64,000 nt of DNA from Branchiostoma belcheri (GCF_001625305.1 NW_017804464.1:4545783-4609782), one strand, 5' to 3'. Counted from the stretch's first letter, positions 1 through 15,700 are shown. Numbers and translations: made by a program. Notes: generated by a model from the letters alone, not told the origin.

Positions 1-181
1 AGAGCATAATTGGCGTATTTTGCGTATAGCGTAATTTGCGTTTTAGTTGTACGTAATGCGTCGTAGCCACTTGGAATTTATCGTAAAGCGTGATAGCTAC
101 TGTAGCGTATTACGTAGTAGCCGGCTCTCAAAATTTAGCCGCAGAGCATTGTCGGGACCCCCCCATGCAGGCCCCCTCACA
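1..181. mobile_element. TTACG-rich foldback element, copy 1 (left end outside window)
   Basis: Right-hand part of a short non-coding element that recurs seven times in the window. It is built of degenerate repeats of TAGAGCGTAAT and related TTACG/CGTAA words and ends with a run of C followed by ATGCAGGCCC. Other copies begin with the reverse complement, GGGCCTGCATGGGGGG, so the full element has terminal inverted repeats. No open frame of note is present; a non-autonomous DNA transposon (MITE) is the simplest reading. Confidence 0.7.
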
Positions 182-3100
182 GGAACCACTTTGTCTATGC
201 AGTCGGCCTGGACTGAACTTGTAACAAGAGCTTATTGAAAAAAGACCTGCAGTTTTAGCCTGGGGGTCCCTGTAGGCAGCATGTTTTACTGATGAAAATA
301 AGTCAGTGATTACAGAGCAGTTTGCTGATTTCAAAGGGAGAAAAAGGGGGATGAAATCAAGGACAGACGGGGATTGATCTTGGCTTGGCACGCAGACTGG
401 AAAAACAAGCTCAATCGCTCAGATTCCTACCTGGCTGGAAGTGTACAGAGCAGGCCTCGAAATTTAACCTTTTCTTCCTATTGTCCCACCACTGTCCCAA
501 ATATAAATTTCAACTGTCCCGAAGTGAGGATGAACTGTCCCAACCTGTTTTTGGGAAGTATTGTATGACTTCAACTTGAAGTCAACTTTATTTTGCTTAT
601 GTTCACTCTCAGGCACACTACAATTGCAGTGTAGACAGGAAGGACTTTTCCAGATCCAAAAGCCAGGACGTGTGCCTGATAAACAAAAAAAGGGCTGATA
701 TTCTGATGCTGATTTTTCTAATGTCCCAAAAATGTCCTTAAGTGTCTTTTTAGTTGTCCCAGCCTAAATTTTAGTGGTCAGTGGCCTTTGGACCACCTTT
801 AATTTCGAGCCTTGCAGAGGATGATGGAATGGGGGCATGAAATGTGCAATTTCCGTAGCCACCTCATGGGCAACAAAACAATGTCAAGAACTCCTTAGAT
901 TAGGTCAGAAGCCTGCATGTGTCTGTTTTTTAATTCAGCTTCTTGGGAAAGTAGTGTCTGGGCAGGGCAGCACTGGCAATATGTGATGATCAGGCCACAC
1001 CAATTTAATTTGTTGGTTCTTGGATTTTTTTGGAAAAAATTTGAAGCAATAGGGCAAAAAAAACAGGTCTAGGCATCCTGTTATAGCCCCAAATGCTACG
1101 ATAGGAGCCATGAAGTCAACACAAAAAGCTGTTGGTATTTCAACAATTAATTTTGAACTTTTAATCAAACCACTGCATTGATGGATGGAAAAACTGTAAC
1201 AGCTAGGAAGAAAAGAACTTTCCACCTACTGTTAGGGGCAAAATATGAGCATTTTTGAGTTGATTCAGAACCAGAATCTTTTTTTTTTGCAAATCAGAAA
1301 AAAATGAAGAGGGGAATCCGAGAACCAACAAATTAAATTGGTGTGGCCTAAAATCCAGTTTGTACCAAGGCTTGACTTACAGCATTACAAGTATTGCAAA
1401 TGGCCAGATGCCACAGTTTTGCATCAAACCAAAATCTAAACTTTTCTTCTTGGCAGTTTGTAATAATTGAAGTGAAACAGTGCACTAAACCAGCTCATCT
1501 CAATTTCTTTCTAAAGTGGCAGGAAGGCTTCAGCAGGCATTAACATCACCACCTCAACTTATCACTTTACCACATACCAGCACCAATCTAGTATATGGAG
1601 ATACCTTCAGGGTGATAAGAAGAGAGTTTAGATCAAAGATATTTTTCCAGAAAAGGAAAAAGAAGCAGCTGTTGGCATGAACAGCAAAGTTCTCAGTTTG
1701 CCATACTGTATTTTTTGAATCTCCTGAAACATTCAGAATTAAATAAATGCCTTGGAACCAGTAATCTAGAAATTTCATGCATGATTTCTCTCCATTTGTT
1801 CCCTTTCTGGAATAAAGACATGCAGCATTCAATGTGAAATATAGATGAACTCAACTAAGATTGACTGTGTATGCCATAGCTAAAGCCACAATACATTTTG
1901 ATACTCATCTGCCACCTCTACACCAAGGGCATGGTATCAATGTATTTGAGGTCCTGTTTAAAATATTGGCAATTCCAGAATGAAGTGGGGTCCAGTGCTA
2001 CAGGAGGGCCTGCATGGGGGGGTAGTGATTACGAATTACGCCGAATTTTTGCCGAATTACGTTAAAGTCTCCAAGCTGATTACGACTTTACGCTTTGCTG
2101 CTAATGTACCATTAGGAATTACGTTGATTTTTGGGGAGGCTGCCTACAGATTGCGAAGACTAAAAAGACCTGATTACGCCTTACAAAAAAGGGCATGTAG
2201 GCCCCCCCTACAGGACCTTCTACAGAAATTGAGGATGACGCACATCTTGGTGAGATGAACAGCGGGGCTCTGGGCAAGGCTGTAATCTACAGGTCATGGT
2301 CGGACAGTGGTCCTTCCTCCCCATTGGTTGTCAGGGGAGGAAATGTCGCATGATTGGTCCGACCCCCTGACCAGGTTTTAAGAGGAACCCTTCTCCTCAT
2401 TACCTTAATGACATGGTCTCAGGGAAACAGGGGGACAATCATGACCACATGGATGGCTGGCTCAGACAGGAATAGACGTATTTGAGGTCCAAGGCTCTAG
2501 CCAGCATCAATTCCAGGAACTTTGTGGCATGTGACGGAAAATTTTTAAAAACAATCTGTCAGCCTTGATGAAAAAAATCTTGGGTAAAATATAAAAACAT
2601 CTGAAGGACCAGCAAAAACCACTCTCAACCCTCTGATTTGCCTCTCAAAATGTGGGAAATTGTGTTTTTGAAGGCTTGAAAGTACAAAATTTGTCCCTGG
2701 ACTCCCCTATGTTGTGAGCACTCTCCCACCAGGTACAATCATGAACCTGGGCTTACGGAAAAGATTTCCAGCTGACGAGAGCCCTGTTAAGATTACCAGT
2801 AATTTCTTCTGAGAAAAACGTGGGTGTGATGCGTAAGCAGAAGAAGGGAGGAAGGAACTGATTGAGATAAATAACAAACAGGAGGATGTGAGGGAAATAG
2901 CAACCTTCATCCACCACATTAGAGGCAACGCTGACTCAGAAGCAGTATACAGTAACACAAAGGGGAAGTCAATATACAAACAAACCAACCAGGCCTTATT
3001 ATTTGACAAATTGCTATGAACAAAATATCTATATAGGAGACCACATTTAGTCCTTAAAATTGAAGTTTATTATTATGTTACCCATCAAACCGAATACATA

Positions 3101-3740
3101 ATATGTATTCGGTATAACACAGTAACAAGAAGCTTTTCAAATATCATGGTAAATTGGCCTATCCAAGCCAATTTCATGCTTTTGATTCCTCAGTAATTTG
3201 CGATTTTTCTCATCCCTTAACTTAAAAAAGACTTTGTCTAGCAGAACTATAAGCTGTAGATAATTATTACATTATCATGTGTATTGTGAGAGTGTTATAT
3301 AGTTTATTGCCTGCCTGACTCTACGATGGAACACAGAAAAATTAAAAGTTCAATTCAAACTAGCAAAATTAATCACAGCTGACTCACTCGGGCATGTTTT
3401 CTTGTGATGAGAACCAGGCAAATGATTTAGTCCAGCCTGTATCAAACAGTGAGTCAACAAGGCCCACAAGACCTGGCTGAGAGTGACTAACCTGCTGCCC
3501 ACTCAACCACTACTAATTGTTTGTTCACAATTCCAGGACAAGCTCCCCACATGGTGCCAGGGCATTAGTTCTGGCAGGACACAACAACACAGGGTCTTCT
3601 GCACGCAAGTAGGGCAGGCGAACACTGGGTCCGTAACCGCACCTCGGGTGGCCAGTCACGACCTCCGATTCAACGGGTAAATCTCGCCGAGTTTTCTGCT
3701 GTGATAGGAGTTGGCAGTGGCATTGCCTGGACCTGACATC
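182..3740. other. Intergenic DNA before the C1q gene
   Basis: No coding exon recognised on either strand. It contains copy 2 of the TTACG-rich element (2004-2208), AT-rich single-copy-looking DNA, and a small palindrome around 3088-3112 (CCGAATACATA / TATGTATTCGG). The last few hundred bases presumably hold the promoter and 5' UTR of the C1q gene, but no TATA box is obvious. Confidence 0.5.
2004..2208. mobile_element. TTACG-rich foldback element, copy 2
   Basis: Starts GAGGGCCTGCATGGGGGG and ends GGGCATGTAGGCCCCCC, i.e. nearly matching terminal inverted repeats. The interior is a series of GATTACG / AATTACG words with spacers. Very close to copy 3 (5433-5636) in both sequence and length. Short reading frames crossing it are by-products of the repeat. 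Confidence 0.8.
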
Positions 3741-6700
3741 ATGCTGGCTGTGTGCAAGGTTGTGGTGCTTTTCGGCAGTATTTTATTGTTGGTTGGACAG
3801 AACGGTTTTGCCGGGGCGAACAGAGTGGATGTACTGAGAGGTCAGCAGTGCACCCAGGTCTGTAACACACCGGCTCAGAGCGGCGCCTGTAGTTACACCT
3901 TTGTGGTGCCAAAAAACGAGAAGGACCCGTCCTGCCAAAGCTCGCCGTCGGCTCAGATCCTCACGGAGATGAAGAGAGACGTCAAGAAGACGTCGGACAA
4001 GGCGAACCGTCTGCGGCACCAGTTTAGCCGCTACCGCGAAGACCGAGAACTCTCCAACGCGATCATGCGCAAGGAAATAGTCAACGCCACGGCTAGGATG
4101 GAGATCCGTTCGCTCGAACACGACGTGAAAGTGAAAAACCTGGAAATCCAGCTCCTAAACCAGACCCTGCAACTCGAGCGTCTGAAAAGAAAGAACGAAG
4201 AGTTGGAGAAGATTGTGCTGATGAGTGAGGTAGATCTGATTCAGATGAGAGACGTGCATCAGACAGTCGACCATCTTAACGAGGTTGTCACCACCCTGCA
4301 GACCAGGCTTAACGAGGTTTCACAACTCCTCACAGGTAATTAAGACCTTCTGCCTCCCTCTGATATGTCTACGTTTAGTGTTTACACTCTCTCCTGCAAA
4401 CACAACATCCTCGACAAAACATACACGCACCTCCACTTAAGGAAGAAAACGCCTTTCTGTTGTGCTAGCAAAGAAAAACAACACATTCAGGTCTGTAGCG
4501 CAATTACTCCAGTCAGATAATTGTCTTGTTGGTTACAAAAACTTTAAAGTTGTGTTTCTGCTCTTACTATTTCAAGAGCGAGTGCAGGTAAGACAAACAG
4601 GACAAGTGACCTGTTCCGTGCTAACTTTTTCCCCAAAAGGTTATCTCCTACCCCACACCTTGTATATCTTGTATCCTGTTTAGACTGGGACCAATTAAAA
4701 GGTCTAAGGTGGGTTTTCTTGAGAATTTGGCATTCAAAAGAATACACTACACGTCCAATCCTTACTGGATTCAGCCCTGTTTCCCAGCAATCTGCTTTGG
4801 AGCTAGCCATGAAATCCTTCATTTCCCTGGGGGACTACATTCAAGACTGGAAGTCACTAGTGAATTGTGTGGAGGCACATTTTCCCCCAGAACCTTGATT
4901 TCTATCTAGTGCAGCACACATTGTCCTAAGAATCTAATAGTAATATTGGTCTTCTTGCTAAAACTCGAGAGCATGGATGGACCAATTTTGGAACTTTGAA
5001 AGTTTGAAAGTGCCATTTTTGTTGCTGATGAGTCCATATCCCCATCCTGTCATAGAGACTGATTGAAAGGTCTTTTTCCATGCTACTTCTCAACCTGATT
5101 TCGAATTGTATGACTTTTTTTAAAGAACATTGACAACGTAGCACAAGTAATAACTTTATTTCTTTCCCTCATTTTCATTCACAAACCAATTTGTCAAAAC
5201 AAGCAATACAATTACAGCTCTTAAAACCCTTCTAGGAGGGTTTCTTGAAGATCATCCTTCATCTTCGAGTAGCAAATCTCCTGGTTTTGTTGTGCTAAGT
5301 TGAAAATTAGCCATTGACCTAGCCTAATGACCACACTTAACCTTTTTACCCTGCATTCCACAGCTAACATCCTGACTAACTGTTGGGCTTTCTAGAGGGG
5401 TTAAGGGACTAATTGTCTGAAGTAACTGGTAAGAGGGCCTGCATGGGGGGATAGTGATTACGAATTCCGCAAAATTCTTACTGCCGATTACAAATTACGC
5501 TAATGTCTCAGAGCTGATTATGACTTTACGCTTTCTGCCCAATGTACTATTACGAATTACGTTGATTTTTGGGGAGGCTGCCTACGGATTAAAATGGCCT
5601 GATTACGCCTTACGAAAAAGGGCATGTAGGCCCCCTTGTAAAGCATGACTGGAGTGCTTGTCCACCAGAGAGAGGGCAGGGGTACATCAAAAGCGGTACT
5701 TATTTTCTCAGAGTCTGAGATGCAGCTTAGCTCTGTCTTTGTTCTTCAGCGCGCGTGTAGTACAAACAGGGGACTCCACAGGAATGTTTGGGTGAGACCT
5801 GTGGGTGTATGGACAAACTGATCACAGTTCTGCTGTAATGGCCGTTGACAGGAGTGTTTCCTATCTGTACCACTTCACTACCAGCCAGCTTAGCGCACAC
5901 ATTACCGTGAACCCCCTTCCTTTGATCTGTGGGGATGTAATTTCTGCAATTGCCGACATGCCGACAGAAGTTTGAACAAGCTTCGTTCACTCAGCGCAAG
6001 GAAGGAAATGTCTACTTTCTGTACATCCTGACAGAGAGAACCTCAGTAATATACAAACAGCCGACATGTGGACTTTTGTCACAAAATCGAAAATGACAAC
6101 CTTAATTCAGACATTTGGTATTGAATTAAATTAAATTGAAAGCTGGGTGAACAAGTACCCACATACTTAATTTGTCCTATACTCATATGACCTACAATGT
6201 ATGAGCCTTAGCTTCTTTAAAAAAATTCCCCACTATACACAAATCTAAGGTGCCATTAAAAAGTAATCTCTATATTTGTGGCTTTAATGAAATATACAGT
6301 CAGCTGCATGATACCAAAAGTCAGGTGGTAGCTTATCACTCTCTGCTTCTCTGATTAGATTAAGGTTCATAACTTCCCTATCAAATATTACAGGTCCCTG
6401 AGTACAGAAATATGTCTGTAGACAATGTAGAAGTCTAAGTTGCCTAACCAGATACAGTCTATTGAAGTTTGATATCACCAGTCATAAAAACATCATGTCA
6501 GATGGTCTATGACTGTGTGACTTGATAGTATAAAAAGAGAGTAGGCAGCAATTGACAAGCTGCCTCCACTGTGAAAGTTACCATAATTTTTCCTGGGGGC
6601 TGTGCCACTTTTGACTATACTGTGTCCTCATGTTTAACGTTTAAACATCTCAACAGTTTAACTTCTTGTTTATACCAGTAAGAAACATAGCTGAGGCACT

Positions 6701-9700
6701 CAAAAAAACACAGCTTTCAATAGCTATAGATACCACACATTCCCCTACTCCCCTAGCTACTAAGCTTGCATCTCCACACAGATGTATACAGCTGGCTCAG
6801 TTCAGATAACTAGTAGTACTGCATAAACTACCACACAATATGCTACCACCTGTACAATATATAACAATGCCATAACCATTGTAATAAATATCTATACTAT
6901 TCAATGCCTTTAGTCCACCAATGACATCATCCTATCATTAAGGTCAATGAACTTTATCTTACCCATTACAAGGAAACTAAACTGTCAAAGGAAAAGGTGA
7001 TTTTTCACTAATGATAGGTTACCAAGTCATCCTCACTGAGTATAACAATGACTCAGCCCAAGAAAGTACATGTAACTGATGTCTTCAATAGTGATGATTA
7101 AGACATAGTCATGTACATTTATCTACAGTACAATGTATATCAGAGTGAGTCAGACTTAGTATGCTCTGTGTTTTCTTACATGTAGATTCTTAAATGTTAG
7201 AGGTTTGAATATATTAAGCTTAGAATGAAGGAATTGCTTTGGTAGGTAGTTTTGGAGTTGGATTTTGAGAGCATGAGAGGATATAAATTGTCCCTATGCC
7301 ATAGATGCATCTACGTCCTGATGCCTACGTCCTGATGATGTCAATGTTAGAAAACCAATTGTACAATGTTTTATCACTCAGGTGTCATGATCGTGGAGCT
7401 AGAAAAGGTTGATCAGCTTGAAAAATTAATAACACATGTAACTAGAGTTCCCCGATCTCATACCTTCGCCAAATGATGTTAATCTTTATGACTGACAAAG
7501 TTTAGATTAGATTATTTCCCCCTGATTTAAGAAATAGGAACCTAATTTTCATGAATTATATCATTTTATCATAATCTCAACCAAAAGACAGTCTTATATT
7601 AACAAAAAATGCATTCTAGCATTTCCTGATAAATTATGCAAATAAGGTCCTGATTTGAATAAATTATGTTTAATGATGTTCACCTCAATTTAACTTTCAA
7701 ATACCACAAGTATGAAATTCCAGGCAGTTATCATTACATAATTATAAAATTTTCTCATTAATTATGCAAATTAAGTCATTATTAACATAATCAACATCTT
7801 CCTGTGTTTCTCTCGTTGTCAATTACCAATGTCACAAGCTTCAATTGTCCTATCATGGAATGCAGCTGATTCATAAAATTTCCCCATAAATAATTATGCA
7901 AATTACATCCATATTTGCATAATTGTCACATAATTATATTAAGCATCACGTAAGCTACCTACATACCAAAAATCACGACGATCCGTCAACTGGTTCTTGA
8001 GTTATCCCCTTTTGAATATTTTCAAGAATTTATCCCTGTAGTTCCAGAGCAAGCCGCTAGGGGGCCTAAACTCACGTCACTTCTTTCCCAGCACAAGAGC
8101 TACCTACCATCTAAATTTCATCACCATAGCATGTCTAGATCATGAGATATCAAAACGGGAAGTTCAGCTGCAGTACCATAACAAGCCGCTAGGGGGTCCG
8201 AAATCTAATCATTTTGAGGTCTCATCAAGACCTACCCACCTACCAAGTATGAAGACAATCCATCAAGGCCTTCTCAAGTTATCGTGTTTACAGACAGACA
8301 GACAGACAGACAGACACACACATACACGAACGCCCCTGAAAACATAACCTTCTTGGCGAAGGTAATAATTATGTCCCTTGCAGGGGTCCATTGCAGAGAA
8401 AGTCTAGGGTCGGCAGGTTTTTCTAGGGGTTGGTCGGGAAACAGGAAACACAACATGTTTTTTCCTAGGCCTGAGTACATGTATAAGTAAGGTGTCTGAG
8501 GAAGATTAAGTTGGAATTGGGACAGTTTACAACAGCCTTATCCTATGAGATGATGGGATAGACCTTACAGACTGGGATCTAATGTCAATACTATTAGAAG
8601 GCCAGTAAAATTTCCTTCCTTACAACTATATCGAAACACTATACGGTCAAAATTAATAACAGCTTCTGAGTTCTAACCCGTTCTGTCAATGTGTTGACCT
8701 TAGGTTGTCTTTCGGCTGTTTCCAATTGCGCTGACATATCTGTAACACTGTTGGAGTATGCATGGTCACAGGGAAGGGCAACCTTGGAGTCAGGCTGCTG
8801 CCACCCTCCCCCACCCCCACAAAATATCATATTGGCATGCAGTACCTTTAATTCCTGTGTTGGAGGGGACACAGTAGGGGGTAACATTAATTAAATTAAT
8901 TTTGTGATTTAGCAGTGAGCATGAAAAGTGCATTGCTGGCATGCAGAAAATGTGTATCGCTTGCACTGTTGCGTGATGCATCACTACAATGTAACGTTAC
9001 TACTAATAATTTTGTAGTGAAGAGGTCATCAGTCTGGCATATGAAGAACTACAAAATTTTAGGGCCTTATAATGTTACTTCTTTATATTAATGCTTGGCA
9101 CACACAAAATTCAATGTTAAATGACCTGTATAGCCCGTACAAGTGGTGATCATTTTTACTGATTGGAAGAAGCGATTATCATAACATTAGATGAAAGGGG
9201 AAGATAAGTAGAGACCAGGGTCATGTTTAAGCCAGTTTCAGCTCTCACAGTCAAGTGTAGCTGATCCTCCCCATCTGAGTTGTGTTTTCCCCATGTAACA
9301 AGCTCATCCTCGGATTAATCTATGACCACAAAAATAGCAACAGATTTTTGGCACCACTTGCACATAAACCTGTTCCTCATGTTCAACTCATTGGTCAAAT
9401 TGCAACGTTTTCCATTTTTGCTTTACAAAACATGCACCTGTCACTCGGGTTCAATTTGTTCAAGGTAGGCCCTGGAGGGAGCCAATTAACTTCCATTTGG
9501 AAATGTTGATATGACAAGTGTCAGGCCGCATTTTTCTTCCTGTCAGAAAGAAATGGCTTCATTGTCATGAGCTCAATCCTCAAAATGTACAGGTTGACTG
9601 GGCTTGAAAATGTAGAATTCAGAGGTAGAATTCACAATTCTCCTATAGACACCTTGCAACTAAGAAAAGAGAAATACCACATGGATTTATCAGGAACAAT

Positions 9701-12700
9701 CCAGTGGAATAAATACCATGATTTGAGACTGAGAAAAGTTAGGACAACTCTGCACTCCCCTTCCTTGAACCCCTTAAAACAAATCAGAAATTCTTATTAG
9801 ACAATGGACAATGGACAAGGAAAGAATGCACACGAATCTCTATAAAACAACTGACTTTACACTGCCAAAAACAGATGGTTTGGCATCGTCAGGCTCTTAG
9901 CTGTACACAAGTCACAGATGTCTGGTTTACCTTGGCTCTCTCCTTGGAAACCTTGCCAATTTTACTCCATTGTCCTCCACATGTAAAGTTTACTTCAACT
10001 TTTTTGGTCCACTTTTTATCTAAAGGTCCAAGATTTTTAAAAGATCAACTGATTCGCGTCACCAGCGGGACTGGAATCGTAGAAAAACTGCTCTCTCTAT
10101 CATTGAAGGAAAAGTAATGTCTGATTTCTTCTTTGAAATCATCTCAAAAACGCAAGAAATGCCATTTCAGAAGGTTAATTTTTCAAAATTTTCTGGGGAA
10201 CCATGCCCCCCGTCCCCCCTAGCAACCTCACTTTTGGTGCTCGCTGGTCCCCTTAAGGAGGGCCTGCAAGAGGGGGTCCTACGCTGAATTCGGAAACCTC
10301 TTGATTACGCTTTACGATAAATTCTAAGTGGCTACAACGCATTACGTAGAAGAAAATGGCGAATACGCTCGACGCAACCTTGAATTAGAGTGGTCCGTGT
10401 ACGCTCTATGTAGAATTAAAACGGCCGATTACGCTCTACGGAAAAGGGCTTCCGGGCCCCCCTTAAGCAGTGGGAAGAACCAAATTCTGGCTACGGGCAT
10501 GATAAAAAAAGTCTATAGCTCACAGCTGCCATATGTCACCTAAGGTTCATTGACCCTCCTGTAACTCTGATACTGAGGAAATAAACTGGTCTTTGTGTAA
10601 GTAACAGTTTATAGTATAATGTTCAGGCTGACATGTGCACTTCTGTCAACTGCCAGGCTACTAACAAAGGTTGCACGAGTATCAGATTTTACAAACATGT
10701 AGGGTTAAAGATTGGGAGGGCGTGAAAGACGCAAAGTTGTCAATCATTTGTAAGAGATGACCCTTACCATAGGGATAAACTGACCATAGTCTGAAAGGTG
10801 TCCCTCCCAGGTTATTAAGGTCATATCTAAGTAGTGACCAAGAAAGTCATTGTTTTTAAACTGCCATCTATGAGAAACCGGTTATAAAAAGTGGCATACA
10901 GACTGAAATGTGCCTTGGGTGAGCTTTATACATTTTGCTCTTAAGTACAGTACTGTAGAAAATGTCATCAAAATGACAAGCCTGTTTGAACTGAACTGAA
11001 CAATCATCATTCTGAAAACCTGTATGTGAGGACGATTTCACATCCCCCTAGTTTACCATTCTTAGAAGCCTCTAAAAGTTAGTTTGCATATCTTTTTCTG
11101 AACAACTCAATGGAACAATCCACTTGCACATTCTTTGTGAAGACCTACATGTAGAACTATTGCAGAGTGGAACTTGCTGTCACCAAGTACATTAGGAGCA
11201 TTATCATTAGATAGCTTTAAACAATGTTTAAAGATAGATGTTCAAGGGCTAGGTGTCGATCGGTGTAATGTTGCCAGCTGCCGCCGGGCCGCGTGCCTGC
11301 GAAGCTGGTGTGTTACGCCGAAGGGCGGTTATACCTGCTATACGGATACAGAAGCTGGTGTGTTATGCCGAAAGGCGGTTATACTGGCTATACAGATACA
11401 GATGTAAGCTTCAACTCAAGGCCAGAAGTGTAATTTGTAAGCCTGAACTAGAAGAGTCAGAAGGTCCATCAGACAGACATGATAATGCCCTGCAATGCCA
11501 GCTGTAAGGAGGTGAGGAGGGAGACTTGTCATAACAATGCGGTCCTGTGGTGACAGGTGATGACAGCTGGGACAGTTACATAACAACACTGGGGCTTCCT
11601 ATGGCTATCTGTCTGCTGTCTAACTAGACCCACTGAACACCCAGATGTACCAGCTTAGATGTAGCCTCTACCAGGCACCACGAATCGCTGGAAAAATAGT
11701 AGAAATTAGCCAAAATAAAGGGATAGTATACCAGGGGAGTTAGCCGGCCAGAGAAGATCTAATTTGCGCACCTGGTACACAGTATATTATCCTTTATTTT
11801 GGCCAATTTCTACTATTTTTCCAGCAATCCGCGGTGCCTGGTAGAGGCTAGCTAGCCCTTCAAGAAAATACGCAAATGTATAGTCTTCCATTGTCCTGTT
11901 GATGAGTAACATTCAACCTTCTATATAATTTGTATGTATCGGTATTAATTAGGATTTTGCCCACAGTGACAAAATTTTCCTTAAAAAATGATGGTTGGAA
12001 AATTTGCCTGTCAAAGCAAATTGTGCAAAGCACGAGTAGATTACTGCCCGCAGATATTTACATGTAGTTTTATGACTACATGTACAGTTACGAGTAGGGG
12101 ATCCGGAAATTCCCCAATGTACTTGACCCATTTAGGTGGCTTCTACATAATCTCCCTTATCTTAATAGTACTAACAAACCAGACTTAATAGTCCAGCTGT
12201 ACAGTGTAAATTCTGACACAAAGCCATAGGCCATAGGTTCTATTCTAGACTTCATTGCATGCTTTCTGAGTAAGACTTAAAGGCGATTTCAGAGCGGCAA
12301 AACTGGAAATATTTGGAATAAGGCAATATTTATGATATTGACACATACATGTACTGCTTCACATTAGCACATTTCAATCAGTATTTCATACTTTAGGCAT
12401 TTAAAACTGCAGAAACAAGCCTCAAGATGAGTCCTTTATTTTATGGGTGGTACCCTAAAAATCAGCCAAGGGCCCTTCCAGTAACCATGTTCCGTCAGAA
12501 TTTTGGGTATTTTTGCTCCATGAGGGTCAATATACATTGGGATATTAAATGTGGTTTCAACTCAGCATGTAGATAAGTGATTAGAATTAGAATATTAACT
12601 TTGAAAAATTGGGTTTCCAAGCCCTAAAAACTTGCACTGGATGCCTTTAAAAAAAGTTCCATTTTCTTTTCCACCAAAGTTCCCTCTTCCCTTTACAACA

Positions 12701-15700
12701 AAACTTCAGCTGCTATGTTTCACTCCATAACTGCTAAGACATTCTATCATGTAAACTGTTCAGCCAGAATTTACACAAAGTTTTTTCTAAGGGTCAGCAT
12801 CAATTTTCGCAGCAGTTTTGACATAAACAGTCCTGTCCAGCATCTTTCAGCAGCCACTAAGCAGCAACATGGCAGTCGTGAAATATGCTGTTTATTGGTG
12901 GAGACCTCCAAGTATCAAACATCTTCAGTGTGGAGCTAAAAACCAACCATATGATTATGACATTTTGTCTTCTTTAGACCATATATTCTGAAAGCAAGTA
13001 AAGCCTTGATACTAGGAAGAACATTTGACTAGTATACGGGAAACATACACATTATCTGTTTTACTGTATAAAACATTATACTAGTAACTTTTCCATGTAT
13101 TTCTGACAAATTCGAGTGATTTTCAAAAGTTCAGGTATTATGGAATGTATGCAAATTAGCAAAAATTTTGGCTAACAGAGGGAAAATTATACCAGAGGGC
13201 AACATTTTCCTGCCTAAGAATTCGGTACTGCATATTTTCTAACATATTTCTGGGACTTTTATTTTTCACGCGCAAAATTTTCATGCCCACGTTTTTCACG
13301 CGCAAATTTTTCATGCACAGAAAACTGTTGTGAATTTTCCATATTTGTTCATCAGGGGGCCAAAATGCTTTAAATTTTTCCCTTCCCAGCAACAGAATTC
13401 CACACTGGAATTCGGAAAGATGGAATGCTAAGAAGAGTGCTCTGCTTACATTACCTACACAACCTCACTCTGTTTTCTACCATGCGTACTATGCACGATT
13501 TGAAACGTGTGCTGTGTGAGACAGTGACATGCTGTATATATTGGTTCCCCGGGACACAGGCCCTGAGTACAGGTATTTATATTGTACATTCCTGACGAGC
13601 TTGACTAATGTAGGCTGAGAGGGGGAAGCTGAAGGAGAAAAAGCACACAACTTTTTTTTACAAGGACTCTCCTCTTCTGAGCTTAACAAACATCACCTTC
13701 AATTAGTCCTTTAGAAAAACCAAAACCTTAAAACTGAATCTCCATACCTACAGTGAATGAATGAATGAATGAATGAATGAATGAATGAATGAATGAATGA
13801 ATGAAAAAATGGAAAGAATAATATAAATGAATGAAATATGGTCCGTTAAAAAACTTCAGATTGACTACCGGTAGTCTCCATACATAGTGAATGAATAAAT
13901 AAATGAATAAACTAAAGAAAAACAGAAAGAGTAAATGAATGAATGAATGAAAATGGAAAGAAATGAAAAATGGAAAGAAAGAATGAATGAATCATGAATG
14001 AACGAACGAACAAACGAAAGAATGAATGAAGAGTTCAAGATTGAAAAAGTTTGACAGCTATATAATGACGATTTTTTTAAAATCCAATTTTAACATCATT
14101 TTTCCCCAAAACGGGGGTTAGACGTGCTTGCATCAAATGCAAGTCTTTTTTTAAGCAAGATTACTGTAAAAAATAAAAGGGGATTCTGGACTTTAATTTG
14201 GCAAAGGAAATATTTGGGAATTTGCTGTAGTTGGACATCTTGTTGACAAGACTGGTTTATCAATGGCTCCTACTGCCTCCAGCATGTCCCTGGCTACAGC
14301 CCAGCAAACCTCAGACTTCTGCAGTACTGTAGGGACTGTTGGAATGTAGTCTGGTCCCAGGAAACCTGGAGAATTATGTGGCTGTTAATGCAATATAAAC
14401 AGTACTTAAGACTACAGACCTTGAGCACATTTAAATGGACTCAGTATACGTACTACTCTTACTAGTGTTTTTGGTACAGAACCATCAGAAAAACTGTTTT
14501 ATAACTTTTGTTTTAGGGTCTTTAATGTACATGTTTGTACAGAATATAACCTGATAATGATTGTGCATATCTATATGATATAATAATATCACAATCATGT
14601 ACATGAAAATGGCTGGCAACCTCAGATATGTTGCAGCTCCAACAACATTTAAAAAACAGATCCACCAGCTGTTGTGTGCCTGTGAAGCTGGTGTGTTTTG
14701 CCGAAGGGTGGTTATAGTTATAGGGCCTATAAAGATATGGCAAAGTTTTCTGATAGCTACAGCTGTTGCAATCTGTTTGCTACATAGTTGCTGAAAAAAA
14801 CAATGTCTGCCAAGGGATGCAACAGGGGTTGTCACAGAGGGGGGCTCGCATGCCCTTTTCCGTAGAGCGTAATCGGCCGTTTTAGAGCGTAGACAGACCG
14901 CTCTAATTCAACGTAGAGCATAATTGGCGTATTTTGCGTATTCGCCGTTTTAATTCCACGTAATGCGCTGTAGCCACTTGGAATTGTTATTGTTACATTT
15001 TGTTTTAAAGTGCGAATAAAAACTGAACTGAAACTGAACTGAATTTATCGTAAAGCGTAATCGAGAGGTTTCCGAATTCAGCGTAGAGCATTGTCGGGAC
15101 CCCCTCCCCCATGCAGGCCCTCACAGAGCTACACTACTGCGCACCTCAAGCATGTGAAGTTTCAAAACTTCCTGAACCCTTGCTGTACTAGTGGCAGCTT
15201 CAACAAAGCCACGTTTAACCACAGTTGACAGAAACACGGGACCCCATCCTGTGATCCCCTAAACCTGCCAACCATGCAGAGGTCAAAATCAAAGCCATTC
15301 CTGGCACAACTGCGGCGGGAAAGTTCTTTGGAGTTCTCGACTGGTTCAGCGTGCAGTTAACGACACACTTCCTTCCTAGGAAACCATGCCCAATCATCAT
15401 GGCACAAAAATTTCTCAGTCTCAAGTACACTTCAAAGTCTATGCTTGCCCCTGTTGTATAATCAGTATTCTTTGATTTTTCTTGGATGACTTGATGTTGA
15501 TAACACAATGCAACTGTTTAGCCATGCTGTGCTCAATATATATTCGTAACCTTTTCTTGTACAGCTTCTCGTTTGCAGGTATTGGTTCTCTCATAAAACT
15601 TTTTTTTCATTCAACAAAGCAAAACAAATAACAAATTGTATGATTAACAGTCCTGCATTCTTTTAAGGTACTAAATAACCCATTTTTGGGGTGTTCTAAA

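Noticed and set aside
1-181. CRISPR-like array suggested by repeated TAGAGCGTAAT words
   Set aside because: Repeats are degenerate, of irregular spacing, and confined to a foldback transposon in an animal genome.
8284-8490. 68-residue frames on both strands
   Set aside because: They cover a (GACA)n run inside mobile DNA.
15215-15508. 97-residue - strand frame in C1q intron 1
   Set aside because: No motif, no splice support and no recognisable family; kept out of the gene list.
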